Source: Rothia terrae (lineage in GTDB: Bacteria; Actinomycetota; Actinomycetes; Actinomycetales; Micrococcaceae). Taken from it: a stretch of DNA of 47,364 nt. The position numbers and the translations under genes are program-made. The DNA lies in the NCBI RefSeq assembly GCF_012396615.1, contig NZ_JAAXPV010000017.1:1-47364 (forward strand), in the 5' to 3' direction. Each line of letters starts with the position of its first letter. Position 1 is the stretch's first letter. The notes beneath the pieces were generated by a model. The model was not told the DNA's origin and did no database searches. It saw only the letters and a program-made list of their open reading frames with translations. Shown in pieces: positions 8,519-16,932 of the stretch.

Positions 8519-9385
8519 TTATTCCGGCCGTCCTTCAATGAGACCCTGCTCAGGGGTATCCACATCAATATCTAACAGACTGGTTGAGGCAAATTCATAC
8601 CACGCAGGTTCCATCCCAGCGTTAATAGCGGCCTTCTGAGAGACAATATGTGAAGGTGAGGTTCCATAAAAAGGAACTTTTCCGGTTTCGCAAACCCGTT
8701 GGGCAACTTCGCGCACCATTACCGGCGCCAGCCCGTGGCCGCGCAAAGGCTCCAACACATCAATACCGATCTGACACATCAGTTCTGAGTCATCGGAGGC
8801 ACCTGCCATCGCCTGAATCTCACCGTCTTTTTCAGCAGCAAGAACGTGGATATCTGGACGCAATGCACTGAATCCAAGCGCATTTGAAAAACGACGGTCA
8901 TCCCTGAATTGCTCAAACTCATGAGGTTCTAGCCAACGAAAGTTAAAGCTCTGGCTGAGTTGCTCACGTGCCCTCACGTGCATTTCTGACGACGCAAAGA
9001 AAGTAGCACTAGGAACAAAGAATAAAGCTGTTCCCGTATTTTGCAGAGCGGCAGGTGTCAGGTAATCATTGACGCGCTGGAGCTTGGAGTAGTCTCCGAT
9101 CCACGAGCCGTTATCTCCATTCAGCAAATCCGCTATGGACTCCAAAACTTTTTGATGCTTGGCGCTCAAAAGTGTAATGCCCGAATAGTGCGCCAGCCGT
9201 AGTTCCCAATGATCGGTATAGCGCCTGCGGGCGGAACCCATATCCACCAGCTCTTTACGCGGCGCGGTCAATAGGTTACCACCGAATCGGCGCATCAAAC
9301 CGATAGCACCTGGCTTAAGGCAGTAATCAACCTCAAGCTGCGTATCAAGGATGTCGCGCACTTCTGCGACGGAGGAAATTAGCAT
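8519..9385 (-). CDS. GNAT-domain acetyltransferase with N-terminal extension
   Basis: A 288-residue protein with a GNAT-like domain in the second half: V-L-E-P-L-R-G-H-G-L-A-P-V-M (about 213-226) is the acetyl-CoA-binding turn, followed by GTSPSHIVSQKAAINAGMEPAWYEF. The first ~150 residues do not match a domain I recognise with confidence. It is the first gene of the run with the lipoate-ligase-like and SRAP genes. The ribosome site before ATG 9385 is weak. Confidence 0.78.
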   Translation of the reverse strand: MLISSVAEVRDILDTQLEVDYCLKPGAIGLMRRFGGNLLTAPRKELVDMGSARRRYTDHWELRLAHYSGITLLSAKHQKVLESIADLLNGDNGSWIGDYSKLQRVNDYLTPAALQNTGTALFFVPSATFFASSEMHVRAREQLSQSFNFRWLEPHEFEQFRDDRRFSNALGFSALRPDIHVLAAEKDGEIQAMAGASDDSELMCQIGIDVLEPLRGHGLAPVMVREVAQRVCETGKVPFYGTSPSHIVSQKAAINAGMEPAWYEFASTSLLDIDVDTPEQGLIEGRPE

Positions 9386-9445
9386 GAAAACCAGTCTACC
9401 GCCGGGCCATATAGCCTCAAAAGTAGGGGCTTGATAGAATCAAAA

Positions 9446-9472
9446 ACGCGTCGAGCTTTTGGCTCGACGCGT
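9446..9472. other. perfect hairpin in the leader of the 39-residue peptide gene
   Basis: An 11-bp perfect stem (ACGCGTCGAGC, 9446-9456, with 9462-9472) and a TTTTG loop lie 30 bases before the small ORF start. TAGAAT at 9435-9440 could be a -10 box, which would put the hairpin at the very 5' end of the mRNA, where it could stabilise the transcript or limit translation. Confidence 0.6.
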
Positions 9473-9502
9473 CTGAAAAATAAATAAATTGAAGGAGTTG
9501 TT

Positions 9503-9622
9503 ATGTCGCTGCAAGACATCGCAACCCTCGCTCTCATTTTCTCTTACCTTGCAGCTGGAGTCAAGAATCTTGTTGAAGCATTCAGGACTGCCCGCGAGAA
9601 GGAAGATGGTAATGAGAGTTAG
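9503..9622 (+). CDS. 39-residue small membrane peptide
   Basis: The short frame MSLQDIATLALIFSYLAAG continues as a basic/acidic amphipathic tail ending EDGNES. Residues 6-20 are hydrophobic enough for one membrane segment and the rest is charged. A textbook ribosome site (GAAGGAG, seven bases before ATG) makes it a real gene despite its length. It stands alone between minus-strand genes, with a hairpin leader before and a terminator after (9683-9713). I do not recognise the family. The architecture (tiny membrane peptide, structured leader, own terminator) resembles type I toxin genes, but no antisense antitoxin is demonstrated, and a stress-induced small membrane protein is equally possible. 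Confidence 0.65.
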   Translation: MSLQDIATLALIFSYLAAGVKNLVEAFRTAREKEDGNES

Positions 9623-9630
9623 GTGAGTAA

Positions 9631-9653
9631 GGGGCGAGGTAGTCCCTCGCCCC
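9631..9653 (+). other. GC-rich hairpin after the small peptide gene
   Basis: GGGGCGAGG (9631-9639) pairs perfectly with CCTCGCCCC (9645-9653). There is no T tract, so this looks like a 3' mRNA stabiliser or the first of two hairpins, the true terminator following at 9683-9713. Confidence 0.5.
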
Positions 9654-9682
9654 GCTCCCCCAACGTATATTGATTTCAGACA

Positions 9683-9713
9683 GATGCCCTCAGCTCTCTA
9701 AGCTGAGGGCATC
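9683..9713 (+). terminator. terminator of the small peptide gene
   Basis: A perfect 13-bp stem GATGCCCTCAGCT (9683-9695 with 9701-9713) has a 5-base loop and a T-rich tail (TTATGTTT) on the plus strand. Confidence 0.75.
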
Positions 9714-9782
9714 TTATGTTTCTCAGAAACTGTGGCGTCGCATTACCCTAACAGCCCACTTAGATTATTCGCCTTAACAGCG

Positions 9783-9809
9783 AAGGGCACCGGTGAATCC
9801 GGTGCCCTT
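9783..9809 (-). terminator. hairpin downstream of nrdF
   Basis: An 11-bp perfect stem AAGGGCACCGG (9783-9793 with 9799-9809) lies 27 bases past the nrdF stop. The T tract on the minus strand is weak, so termination is likely but not certain. Confidence 0.6.
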
Positions 9810-9835
9810 GCTCAGTTAACTAAAACCTAACAGAA

Positions 9836-10819
<984 letters not shown>

Positions 10820-10925
10820 TTAACTCCTTGGGGAAAATCGGGTCAGCTCTTACAGAAAGAGCTGTTTATCTTGCTTCTATTCAATCATTGAACCGCTGGT
10901 TTTGCACCTAGAAAAGCTGTGATTA

Positions 10926-11411
10926 TTAACCTTGTTCGGCTGATGGCGCAACCGGAATAAATTTGCTGGTGGGAGCTACAGTTTTGTCGCTAATTTTATG
11001 CAAAAGCTCTAACGCAGCATCGAGTTGTGAAGCTTCTTCTTCCGTGAATTTCTGTTCTATGGTTGCAGTAAGCCACCGTGAACGTTGCTGGCTTATAGAA
11101 CTCACTAGGCCTCTCCCCTGTTCTGTGAGAAAGAGTTCTTTGCGACGCTTATCGCGGGAATTTTTACCGGAGTCAAGAACACCGTGTTTCATCATAGTGG
11201 CTGTAATTTTATTCATTGATTGCGCTGTGATGTGCTCATGACGCGCCAGCTCGGCGTTGGTGAGCCGTGGTGTCCTTGAGAGCGCAAAAAGGACGCTTTC
11301 TTCCGTTGCGCTCAGGGACGTAATACTGGCAGTTTCGTTCCTCAGGCGTCGTTGTAGTTTAAACACCGCAAAATGGAGGTTGTCCGATTGCTCTTTAGAA
11401 AATTTTTTCAT
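10926..11411 (-). CDS. MarR-family transcriptional regulator
   Basis: A winged-helix regulator of about 161 residues. The helix-turn-helix is around LTNAELARHEHITAQSMNKI and the wing around RDKRRKELFLTEQG, both typical of MarR. ATG 11411 is preferred because GGGTGG lies six bases before it; an upstream GTG at 11420 lacks a ribosome site. The gene lies between nrdE and nrdF on the same strand, so it is either co-transcribed with the ribonucleotide reductase genes or has its own promoter carrying the TAACT-N4-AGTTA repeat at 11437-11450. Ligand unknown; MarR proteins often answer to oxidants or phenolics. Confidence 0.88.
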   Translation of the reverse strand: MKKFSKEQSDNLHFAVFKLQRRLRNETASITSLSATEESVLFALSRTPRLTNAELARHEHITAQSMNKITATMMKHGVLDSGKNSRDKRRKELFLTEQGRGLVSSISQQRSRWLTATIEQKFTEEEASQLDAALELLHKISDKTVAPTSKFIPVAPSAEQG

Positions 11412-11436
11412 AACGTCCACCCGAGGATAATCAGTT

Positions 11437-11450
11437 TAACTTGTCAGTTA
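11437..11450. promoter_or_regulatory. inverted repeat, MarR operator candidate
   Basis: TAACT and AGTTA are separated by four bases, 26 bases upstream of the MarR gene's preferred start. The size and AT content suit MarR-type autoregulation. Inferred from position only. Confidence 0.4.
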
Positions 11451-11477
11451 TTTCTAGAATATAGCAGGACTGAAAGA

Positions 11478-11509
11478 AGGCGAAGTCTTCGAAACTGAAA
11501 ACTTCGCCT
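11478..11509 (-). terminator. hairpin downstream of nrdE
   Basis: AGGCGAAGT (11478-11486) pairs with ACTTCGCCT (11501-11509) across a 14-base loop, 30 bases after the nrdE stop. The stem is modest and the T tract poor, so it may attenuate rather than end transcription into the MarR gene. Confidence 0.5.
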
Positions 11510-11538
11510 CCTAGCCCAAACGAGCTACTCCCTATGCC

Positions 11539-13719
11539 TTACAGCATGCAGCTAACGCAGCCCTCGACCTCAGTACCCTCGAGCGCCATCTGGCGAATAC
11601 GTGAGTAGTAAATAGTCTTGATACCCTTGCGCCATGCGTAAATCTGAGCCTTATTCACGTCACGAGTGGTCGCGGTGTCCTTGAAGAACAAAGTCAGTGA
11701 CAGACCCTGATCGACGTGCTGGGTCGCTACAGCATAGGTATCGATAATCTTCTCGTAACCAATCTCGTACGCATCCGCATAGTACTCAAGATTCTCGTTC
11801 GTCAGGTAAGGAGCCGGGTAGTACACGCGACCAAGCTTGCCTTCCTTACGGATTTCAATCTTCGAGGCAATCGGGTGAATCGAAGAGGTTGAACCGTTGA
11901 TGTATGAGATTGAACCGGTCGGCGGAACAGCCTGCAGGTTCTGGTTGTACATACCGTGCTCAGCAACGTCTGCAGCCAGCTGCTTCCAGTCCTCAGGGCC
12001 GGGAACAAAGTGGCCTTCGAAGAGCTCGCGTGCACGCGCGGTTTCGAAGTCCCAGGTGCCGTTGATGTACTTCTCAAAATACTCCCCCGTTGCATACTTT
12101 GAGTTCTCAAAGTTCACGAAGGTCTGCTTGCGTTCTTTAGCAATCAGCATGGACGCGCGAATTGCATGGTAGGTAACGGTGTAGAAGTACATGTTGGTGA
12201 AGTCCAACGCTTCTTCGCTACCGTAGTGAACGTGCTCGCGTGCCAAGTAACCGTGCAAGTTCATCTGGCCCAAGCCCACAGCGTGGCTCATAGAGTTACC
12301 GCGCTCAATGGAAGGAACAGATGAGATATCTGACTGGTCAGACACTGCGGTCAATGAACGAATAGCGGTCTCGACAGTCTTACCCAAATCATCGCCGTCC
12401 ATGGTGGTTGCGATGTTGAGTGAGCCAAGGTTGCAGGAAATGTCCTTACCCACGGTGTCGTATTCAAGACCGGGCTTGTAGTGTGAAGGCTCTGAAACCT
12501 GCAGAATCTCCGAGCAGAGATTCGACATGATGATCTTGCCCTCAATGGGGTTAGCCTTGTTCACGGTGTCTTCGAACATCACGTAGGGGTAGCCTGACTC
12601 GAACTGAATCTCAGCCAGAGTCTGGAAGAACTCACGTGCATTGATCTTTGACTTGCGGATGCGCGCGTCATCAACCATCTCGTAGTACTTCTCAGAGACA
12701 TTCACATCAGAGAAGGGAACACCGTAGATACGCTCAACATCGTAGGGCGAGAAGAGGTACATGTCTTCGTTGCGCTTAGCGAGCTCGAAGGTGATGTCAG
12801 GAATGACAACGCCCAATGACAGGGTCTTGATGCGAATCTTCTCGTCAGCGTTCTCACGCTTGGTGTCCAAGAATGAGTAGATATCGGGGTGATGCGCGTG
12901 CAAGTACACAGCACCTGCGCCCTGACGAGCACCCAACTGGTTGGCGTATGAGAATGAGTCTTCCAGAAGCTTCATTACGGGAATTACACCTGATGACTGG
13001 TTCTCAATCTTCTTAATAGGCGCGCCCGATTCACGCAGGTTGGTCAGCGCGAACGCTACACCACCACCGCGCTTAGAAAGCTGCAGAGCCGAGTTAATGG
13101 AACGACCAATGGACTCCATGTTGTCTTCAATACGGAGCAAGAAGCACGAAACCAGCTCGCCACGCTGCATCTTACCCGCGTTGAGAAAGGTCGGGGTTGC
13201 CGGCTGGAAGCGTCCTGAAATAACTTCTTCAACAATCTCACGAGCCAACTGTTCATTGCCCTCAGCAAGCAACAGCGCAACCATAACCACGCGGTCTTCA
13301 AAACGCTCCAAGTAACGCTGACCATCAAAAGTCTTCAGCGCGTACGAAGTGTAGAACTTGAAAGCACCGAGGAAGGTCGGGAAGCGGAACTTCTTAGAGT
13401 ACGCGAACTTCGACAGTGACTTAATGAAGTCAAAAGAGTACATATCAAGCACGTGCTTCTCGTAGTACTGGTGCTTGACCAAGTAATCGAGCTTTTCTTC
13501 CAGGTCATGGAAGAAAACGGTGTTGTTGTTAACGTGCTGCAAGAAGTACTGGCGCGCTGCCTGGCGGTCAGCGTCAAACTGAATCTGACCGTTCTCATCA
13601 TACAGATTCAACATCGCGTTGAGCTCGTGATAGCCCAAGCCCTGGAACTTCTCAGGAGTGGTCGGATCTTCGTGACCCGGCTCAGCACTTAGATTCGGTG
13701 CAGGGAGTTTTGCTTCCAA
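11539..13719 (-). CDS. nrdE: class Ib ribonucleotide reductase, alpha (catalytic) subunit
   Basis: NrdE reduces ribonucleoside diphosphates to deoxyribonucleotides, with electrons from NrdH and the radical from NrdF. The 726-residue protein has the ten-stranded barrel landmarks ([45 protein letters not shown]) and the C-terminal redox pair CVSC (third and sixth residues from the end) that is re-reduced by NrdH. The only usable start before the conserved [19 protein letters not shown] is TTG 13719, which overlaps nrdI by 31 bases and has GGAAG just upstream, so translation is coupled to nrdI. Start assignment is moderately sure, identity very sure. Confidence 0.97.
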   Translation of the reverse strand: MEAKLPAPNLSAEPGHEDPTTPEKFQGLGYHELNAMLNLYDENGQIQFDADRQAARQYFLQHVNNNTVFFHDLEEKLDYLVKHQYYEKHVLDMYSFDFIKSLSKFAYSKKFRFPTFLGAFKFYTSYALKTFDGQRYLERFEDRVVMVALLLAEGNEQLAREIVEEVISGRFQPATPTFLNAGKMQRGELVSCFLLRIEDNMESIGRSINSALQLSKRGGGVAFALTNLRESGAPIKKIENQSSGVIPVMKLLEDSFSYANQLGARQGAGAVYLHAHHPDIYSFLDTKRENADEKIRIKTLSLGVVIPDITFELAKRNEDMYLFSPYDVERIYGVPFSDVNVSEKYYEMVDDARIRKSKINAREFFQTLAEIQFESGYPYVMFEDTVNKANPIEGKIIMSNLCSEILQVSEPSHYKPGLEYDTVGKDISCNLGSLNIATTMDGDDLGKTVETAIRSLTAVSDQSDISSVPSIERGNSMSHAVGLGQMNLHGYLAREHVHYGSEEALDFTNMYFYTVTYHAIRASMLIAKERKQTFVNFENSKYATGEYFEKYINGTWDFETARARELFEGHFVPGPEDWKQLAADVAEHGMYNQNLQAVPPTGSISYINGSTSSIHPIASKIEIRKEGKLGRVYYPAPYLTNENLEYYADAYEIGYEKIIDTYAVATQHVDQGLSLTLFFKDTATTRDVNKAQIYAWRKGIKTIYYSRIRQMALEGTEVEGCVSCML

Positions 13720-14165
13720 AATTCTTCCAATCCATCTCTTACTTTACTTACATCTTCGGCAGTGCCCATGAGCTCAAATTTATAGAGAACCGGCACATGG
13801 CACTTTGCGGCTACCTTGTCTGCTGCTACACAGTACAGCTCACCGAAATTAGTGTTTCCCGCCCCGATAACACCGGCAAGATGCTCACGATTAACGGGGT
13901 TATTCAAAAATTTCACGGCCTGTGGCGGAATAGATCCGCTACCACCAGGACGTCCATAGCTGGGCACACACAGCACAAAAGGTTCATTGACTTCAGGAGA
14001 CTCATCTGAAGTCTTCAGCGGCAACCGAACACTTCTTACGCCCGTCTTCACCACAAACTTGTGAGTGTTTTCGGAAATAGACGAAAAATAAACAATTAGC
14101 GGGTTGATGGTTAGGTGCTCAAGGTCGGCAAAATCGCCGGTGGTCTCTTCTGCAAATTTCTCCAC
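13689..14165 (-). CDS. nrdI: NrdI flavodoxin-like protein
   Basis: NrdI is the FMN protein that supplies superoxide/oxidant to assemble the Mn2-tyrosyl cofactor in NrdF. The 158-residue product has the FMN phosphate loop [13 protein letters not shown], the second loop [22 protein letters not shown], and the third around [18 protein letters not shown], matching the family. It has an N-terminal extension of about 20 residues before the first strand (PLIVYFSS). It lies between nrdH and nrdE, and its end overlaps the nrdE start. Confidence 0.95.
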   Translation of the reverse strand: MEKFAEETTGDFADLEHLTINPLIVYFSSISENTHKFVVKTGVRSVRLPLKTSDESPEVNEPFVLCVPSYGRPGGSGSIPPQAVKFLNNPVNREHLAGVIGAGNTNFGELYCVAADKVAAKCHVPVLYKFELMGTAEDVSKVRDGLEEFWKQNSLHRI

Positions 14166-14336
14166 AGTAGAAAACTTTCTTTGTGCTGGTGTGGTTTGTA
14201 GTGCTACTCCCCCATTTGTCTCACTGCTTCCGCATCGTCTACTGGAAGATCTGCGGAGCTGAAGGAGCGCATCTAAAAACCCGGCTCACGAGCAGGTGAG
14301 CTCGTAAGTTCTCCGGGGTATGGCGACGCAGAGAAT

Positions 14337-14561
14337 TTACTGCGCCAAAGCGTTAATTTTGTCGGGCTGGAAACCAGACCAGTGGTCATCGCCTGCAACA
14401 ACAACAGGTGCCTGCATGTAACCCAAACCCTTGATGTGTTCGAGCGCCGCAGCATCCTCGGTGACATCAACAACGTTGTACTCGATGCCGTTCTTATCCA
14501 GCGCACGGTAAGTCATGTTGCACTGAACGCATGCGGGCTTGGTGTACACCGTAACTGACAT
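14337..14561 (-). CDS. nrdH: NrdH glutaredoxin-like redoxin
   Basis: A 74-residue electron donor for NrdE with glutaredoxin sequence but thioredoxin-like reduction. The active site is C11-V-Q-C14, preceded by VTVYTKPA, and the conserved WSGFQPDKI near the end is the NrdH signature. It is the first gene of the nrdHIE operon, with the candidate NrdR box about 170 bases upstream. A 171-base gap to nrdI is larger than usual and contains a short hairpin around 14283-14310. Confidence 0.96.
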   Translation of the reverse strand: MSVTVYTKPACVQCNMTYRALDKNGIEYNVVDVTEDAAALEHIKGLGYMQAPVVVAGDDHWSGFQPDKINALAQ

Positions 14562-14728
14562 GTTGTCTCTCTCCTCATCAGCTGACTCTTTGCGAGCGCG
14601 GCTGTGCGTAAATTCTTGTAGTTGTTTGTGCGTGTGATAACTGTTTTGGACAGTCGCGGGTGGGCGCTGTTGTGAGCTGGGGCTGTTGTTTTAGGCTTTT
14701 TGCTCTGTAGTTATCTCAACAGGAATCA

Positions 14729-14744
14729 ATACTACATCTAGTGT
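14729..14744. promoter_or_regulatory. candidate NrdR box upstream of nrdH
   Basis: On the minus strand the site reads ACACTAGATGTAGTAT, close to the 16-bp NrdR palindrome (acaCwAtATaTwGtgt type). NrdR boxes come in pairs about three helical turns apart, and a degenerate partner with ACTACA is at 14697-14712. NrdR is a Zn/ATP-cone repressor encoded elsewhere. Confidence 0.55.
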
Positions 14745-14805
14745 TGTGGCTGAGGTAGAGCCCCCAGATGGTGTGGTTTGTCGCTTAATTTTTTTGTGAA
14801 TTTGA

Positions 14806-14814
14806 GTATCCACA
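14806..14814 (+). promoter_or_regulatory. near-perfect DnaA box
   Basis: GTATCCACA differs from the canonical TTATCCACA by one base and has the same orientation as the perfect box 54 bases to the right. Confidence 0.35.
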
Positions 14815-14859
14815 TCTTAATTCGCGTGTTTTCGCGGTTTGTTTATGCGCCGGGGTGGG

Positions 14860-14868
14860 TTATCCACA
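14860..14868 (+). promoter_or_regulatory. perfect DnaA box
   Basis: TTATCCACA is the canonical DnaA-binding 9-mer. It lies about 300 bp upstream of nrdH. DnaA control of nrd genes is known for E. coli nrdAB; a role here is inferred. Confidence 0.5.
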
Positions 14869-15093
14869 TGTTCACCTACAGGTGGGTGTTTGATGGTGCA
14901 CTTGGTCTGGTTAATCACGTGGATTTTGGTCGTGATACGGTTTTGCGAAAACCTTCCTTGAAATTACGCGGTGGGAGGTTCAAGCATCACGTTAACCTTG
15001 AAGTTTTAAGGATGGTGGGTAGGAGTTTTTTAAACTTTTTTTGAGGTTGGCGTGTCGAATATTCGAGATTGACAAATTCTAAAAACGGGCTTA

Positions 15094-15141
15094 AAGATGC
15101 GGGTCTGAGTCACCGATAGTGGTGGCTCAGACCCGCATCTT
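15094..15141 (-). terminator. strong terminator of the App1-like gene
   Basis: A 21-bp stem with one G-U pair (15094-15114 with 15121-15141, AAGATGCGGGTCTGAG core) lies 14 bases past the gene's stop. The minus-strand continuation is T-rich. Confidence 0.85.
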
Positions 15142-15155
15142 AGGGTTCTAACTGG

Positions 15156-16235
15156 TTAGAGCAATCCTTCTTTTTCGAGTTCGTGACGGAAGGTCGTGCC
15201 GTCATTCGCCTCGTTCCAAAATTTCTCGCGTGTAATCTGTTTTGAGCGGTTATCCGCCCAGACGCGGGTGGGGTTGGCGAGGACGCTTTCGCCGACGGTG
15301 AGGTTGCGGATGAGGATTGAGGCTACGTTTTGGGGGTAGCGTACGGCGAAGCCGCTGTAGACGTCGGGGTCGCGCTGTCCGTCGTCGCCGATGAGTATCC
15401 ATTTGATGTTGGGGAATTCTTCGGCGAGTCGTTTGAGTGAGTTGACTTTGTGTTGTGCGCCTGAGCGGAACCAGCGGTCTGCGGTGGGGCCCCAGTCGGT
15501 GAGGAGGAAGGTGCCTTTGGGGTAGCCGTTGCGTGAGAGGAAGCGGGTGAGGGTGGGGGTGATGTTCCATGCGCCGGTTGAGAGGTACATGATGGGCGCT
15601 TGGGGGTATTTTTGGTGGAGGCGGTCCATGAGGACTGACATGCCGGGGGTGGGTGTGCGGGCGTGTTCGTCGACGACGAAGGAGTTCCAGGCTGCGAGCA
15701 TGGGGCGTGGTAGGGCGGTGACCATGACGGTGTCGTCGATGTCTGAGAGGATGCCGATTTTTTGGTCGTCGGGTACGACGAAGACTTCGGTTTCTGAGCT
15801 GTCGCCGTCTTCGAGGTCGAGGACGACTTTGTGCATGCCGGGTTCGAGGTTTACGGCGAGTTTGACGTCGATGACGCCGCCTTCGTCTGCGGTGATGGTG
15901 AATTCGTGTTGGTCGTCGATGATGACTTTGACGGCTGCGTGGCGGATGGCGATGGAGGTGAAGGATCGCCAGCCGCGTAGGGTTTCGGTTGAGCTGGCTT
16001 GGGTGATGGAGTCAAAGATTTCTTCGAAGCCGTCGGTTTTGTAGAGTGCGCGGCCGAGGACGCGTACCCAGCTGGTTGAGCCGTAGCCTTGGTTGGCGAC
16101 GACGACTCGTTCTAGTCCTTTTTCGCGAGCGCGGTTTTCTCGCCAGTCGTGGATTTTGTTGCCGATGCGGTAGGCGATGTTGTCTGCTTCGTTTTTGATT
16201 TTTGTGGTGGGTGTTTGGTTGTTTGGGGTGTTCAT
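15156..16235 (-). CDS. App1-like (DUF2183) phosphatase domain protein
   Basis: A 359-residue cytoplasmic protein with no signal peptide. The C-terminal half (from about 158) is an App1/DUF2183 haloacid-dehalogenase-like phosphatase domain: GILSDIDDTVM with the DxDxT nucleophile motif (165-169), YLSTGAWN for the second motif, and ILIGDDGQRDPDVY for the acidic motif. Yeast App1 dephosphorylates phosphatidate, but the bacterial substrate is uncertain. The N-terminal half is likely a beta-sandwich (HEFTITADEGGVIDVKL). Codon use leans to G/T on the plus strand through 15156-18018, consistent with all these genes being on the minus strand. Confidence 0.85.
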   Translation of the reverse strand: MNTPNNQTPTTKIKNEADNIAYRIGNKIHDWRENRAREKGLERVVVANQGYGSTSWVRVLGRALYKTDGFEEIFDSITQASSTETLRGWRSFTSIAIRHAAVKVIIDDQHEFTITADEGGVIDVKLAVNLEPGMHKVVLDLEDGDSSETEVFVVPDDQKIGILSDIDDTVMVTALPRPMLAAWNSFVVDEHARTPTPGMSVLMDRLHQKYPQAPIMYLSTGAWNITPTLTRFLSRNGYPKGTFLLTDWGPTADRWFRSGAQHKVNSLKRLAEEFPNIKWILIGDDGQRDPDVYSGFAVRYPQNVASILIRNLTVGESVLANPTRVWADNRSKQITREKFWNEANDGTTFRHELEKEGLL

Positions 16236-16303
16236 GTGTTCCTGGTGGTTGGGGTTGATTGTTGTTTTATTGTCTCATTTTGTTGGCGGTTTGGGGGTGT
16301 GAG

Positions 16304-16338
16304 AAACGGCCGTGCGCGCCTGGTGCGTACGGCCGTTT
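16304..16338 (-). terminator. hairpin downstream of the lipoprotein gene
   Basis: AAACGGCCGT (16304-16313) pairs perfectly with 16329-16338. It lies 22 bases after the lipoprotein stop and before the App1-like start, so it probably separates the two transcripts. There is only a short T tract. Confidence 0.6.
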
Positions 16339-16359
16339 GTGTATGTATGTGTGTGGTGT

Positions 16360-16791
16360 TTAGTTGTAGTCGAGGCGGCAGGTTGCTGAGCCTTTGCCTT
16401 CTGATTCTGAGGCGTGTGTGGGTTCGGTGATGCCGGTGTCTTTGATGTAGCAGCTGACTTCGGCTTCGGGGTCTTCTGCTTGGACGGTGACCCAGTAGGT
16501 GGTGCCGTGGAGATCGGATGTGTTGTCGGCGGTGAGTTTGTAGTAGGACTGTTCGCCGTTGAATTGTGCTTCGTTGCCGTTGAAGTTGGCGCCGTCTACG
16601 GTGACGCGGATGTTGCCGGGTGCGGTTTTGCCGTCTTCGGTGTGGATGGCGCCTGATACGACGATGTCGTCGCGGTGGTTGAAGCTGTCGGTTTTTTCGA
16701 GTGCGATGCCGGCGGGTACGGTGTGTGCGCAACCTGTGATGAGTGCGCCGGTTGCCAGAGCTAGTGCGGTGAATGCTTTGGGATTCTTCAT
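16360..16791 (-). CDS. secreted lipoprotein of unknown function
   Basis: A 143-residue protein starting MKNPKAFTALALATGALITGC: a basic n-region, hydrophobic core and lipobox LITG-C21, so it should be processed by signal peptidase II and anchored to the outer face of the membrane. The mature part is a small beta-rich domain with two Cys near the end (in VSCYIKD and SATCRLD) that could form a disulfide. I do not recognise the family. It is flanked by the App1-like and dehydrogenase genes on the same strand, each with its own hairpin, so it looks monocistronic. Confidence 0.72.
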   Translation of the reverse strand: MKNPKAFTALALATGALITGCAHTVPAGIALEKTDSFNHRDDIVVSGAIHTEDGKTAPGNIRVTVDGANFNGNEAQFNGEQSYYKLTADNTSDLHGTTYWVTVQAEDPEAEVSCYIKDTGITEPTHASESEGKGSATCRLDYN

Positions 16792-16886
16792 ATAGTTGAA
16801 TATATCGTTTGTTGGGTGGTTTTGGGGTGATATTGGTGGGTTTTTGGCACAAGTAGTCAGTAAATTGTGTGGTGGGTATGGTTGTG

Positions 16887-16915
16887 GCCCCGGGACGCGT
16901 GTTGTGTTCCGGGGC
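16887..16915 (-). terminator. hairpin downstream of the butanediol dehydrogenase gene
   Basis: GCCCCGGGA (16887-16895) pairs with TTCCGGGGC (16907-16915), including one G-U pair. It lies 17 bases past the stop. The T run is on the plus-strand side, so efficiency on the minus strand is uncertain. Confidence 0.55.
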
Positions 16916-16932
16916 TTTGTGGTTTGGTGTGT

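Larger units (their letters stand above)
14562..15093. other. long intergenic region upstream of nrdH
   Basis: About 530 bp without a supported gene. It holds a candidate NrdR box (14729-14744), a perfect DnaA box (14860-14868) and a near-perfect one (14806-14814). An open frame at 14778-15044 starts at TTG without a ribosome site and looks spurious. TTGACA at 15069 could be a -35 box, but no gene follows on the plus strand. Confidence 0.6.

Noticed and set aside
14778-15044. Plus-strand frame of 88 codons upstream of nrdH
   Set aside because: It starts at TTG with no ribosome site and covers the DnaA boxes; the composition is not protein-like.
15069-15097. TTGACA with a 17-base spacer to TAAAGA as a plus-strand promoter
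   Set aside because: There is no plus-strand gene downstream, and the weak -10 falls at the edge of a terminator.
16232-16852. Long minus-strand frame of about 206 codons overlapping the lipoprotein gene
   Set aside because: It is Arg/His-rich nonsense in the shadow of the lipoprotein frame, with no ribosome site. The lipoprotein frame has a signal peptide and lipobox.
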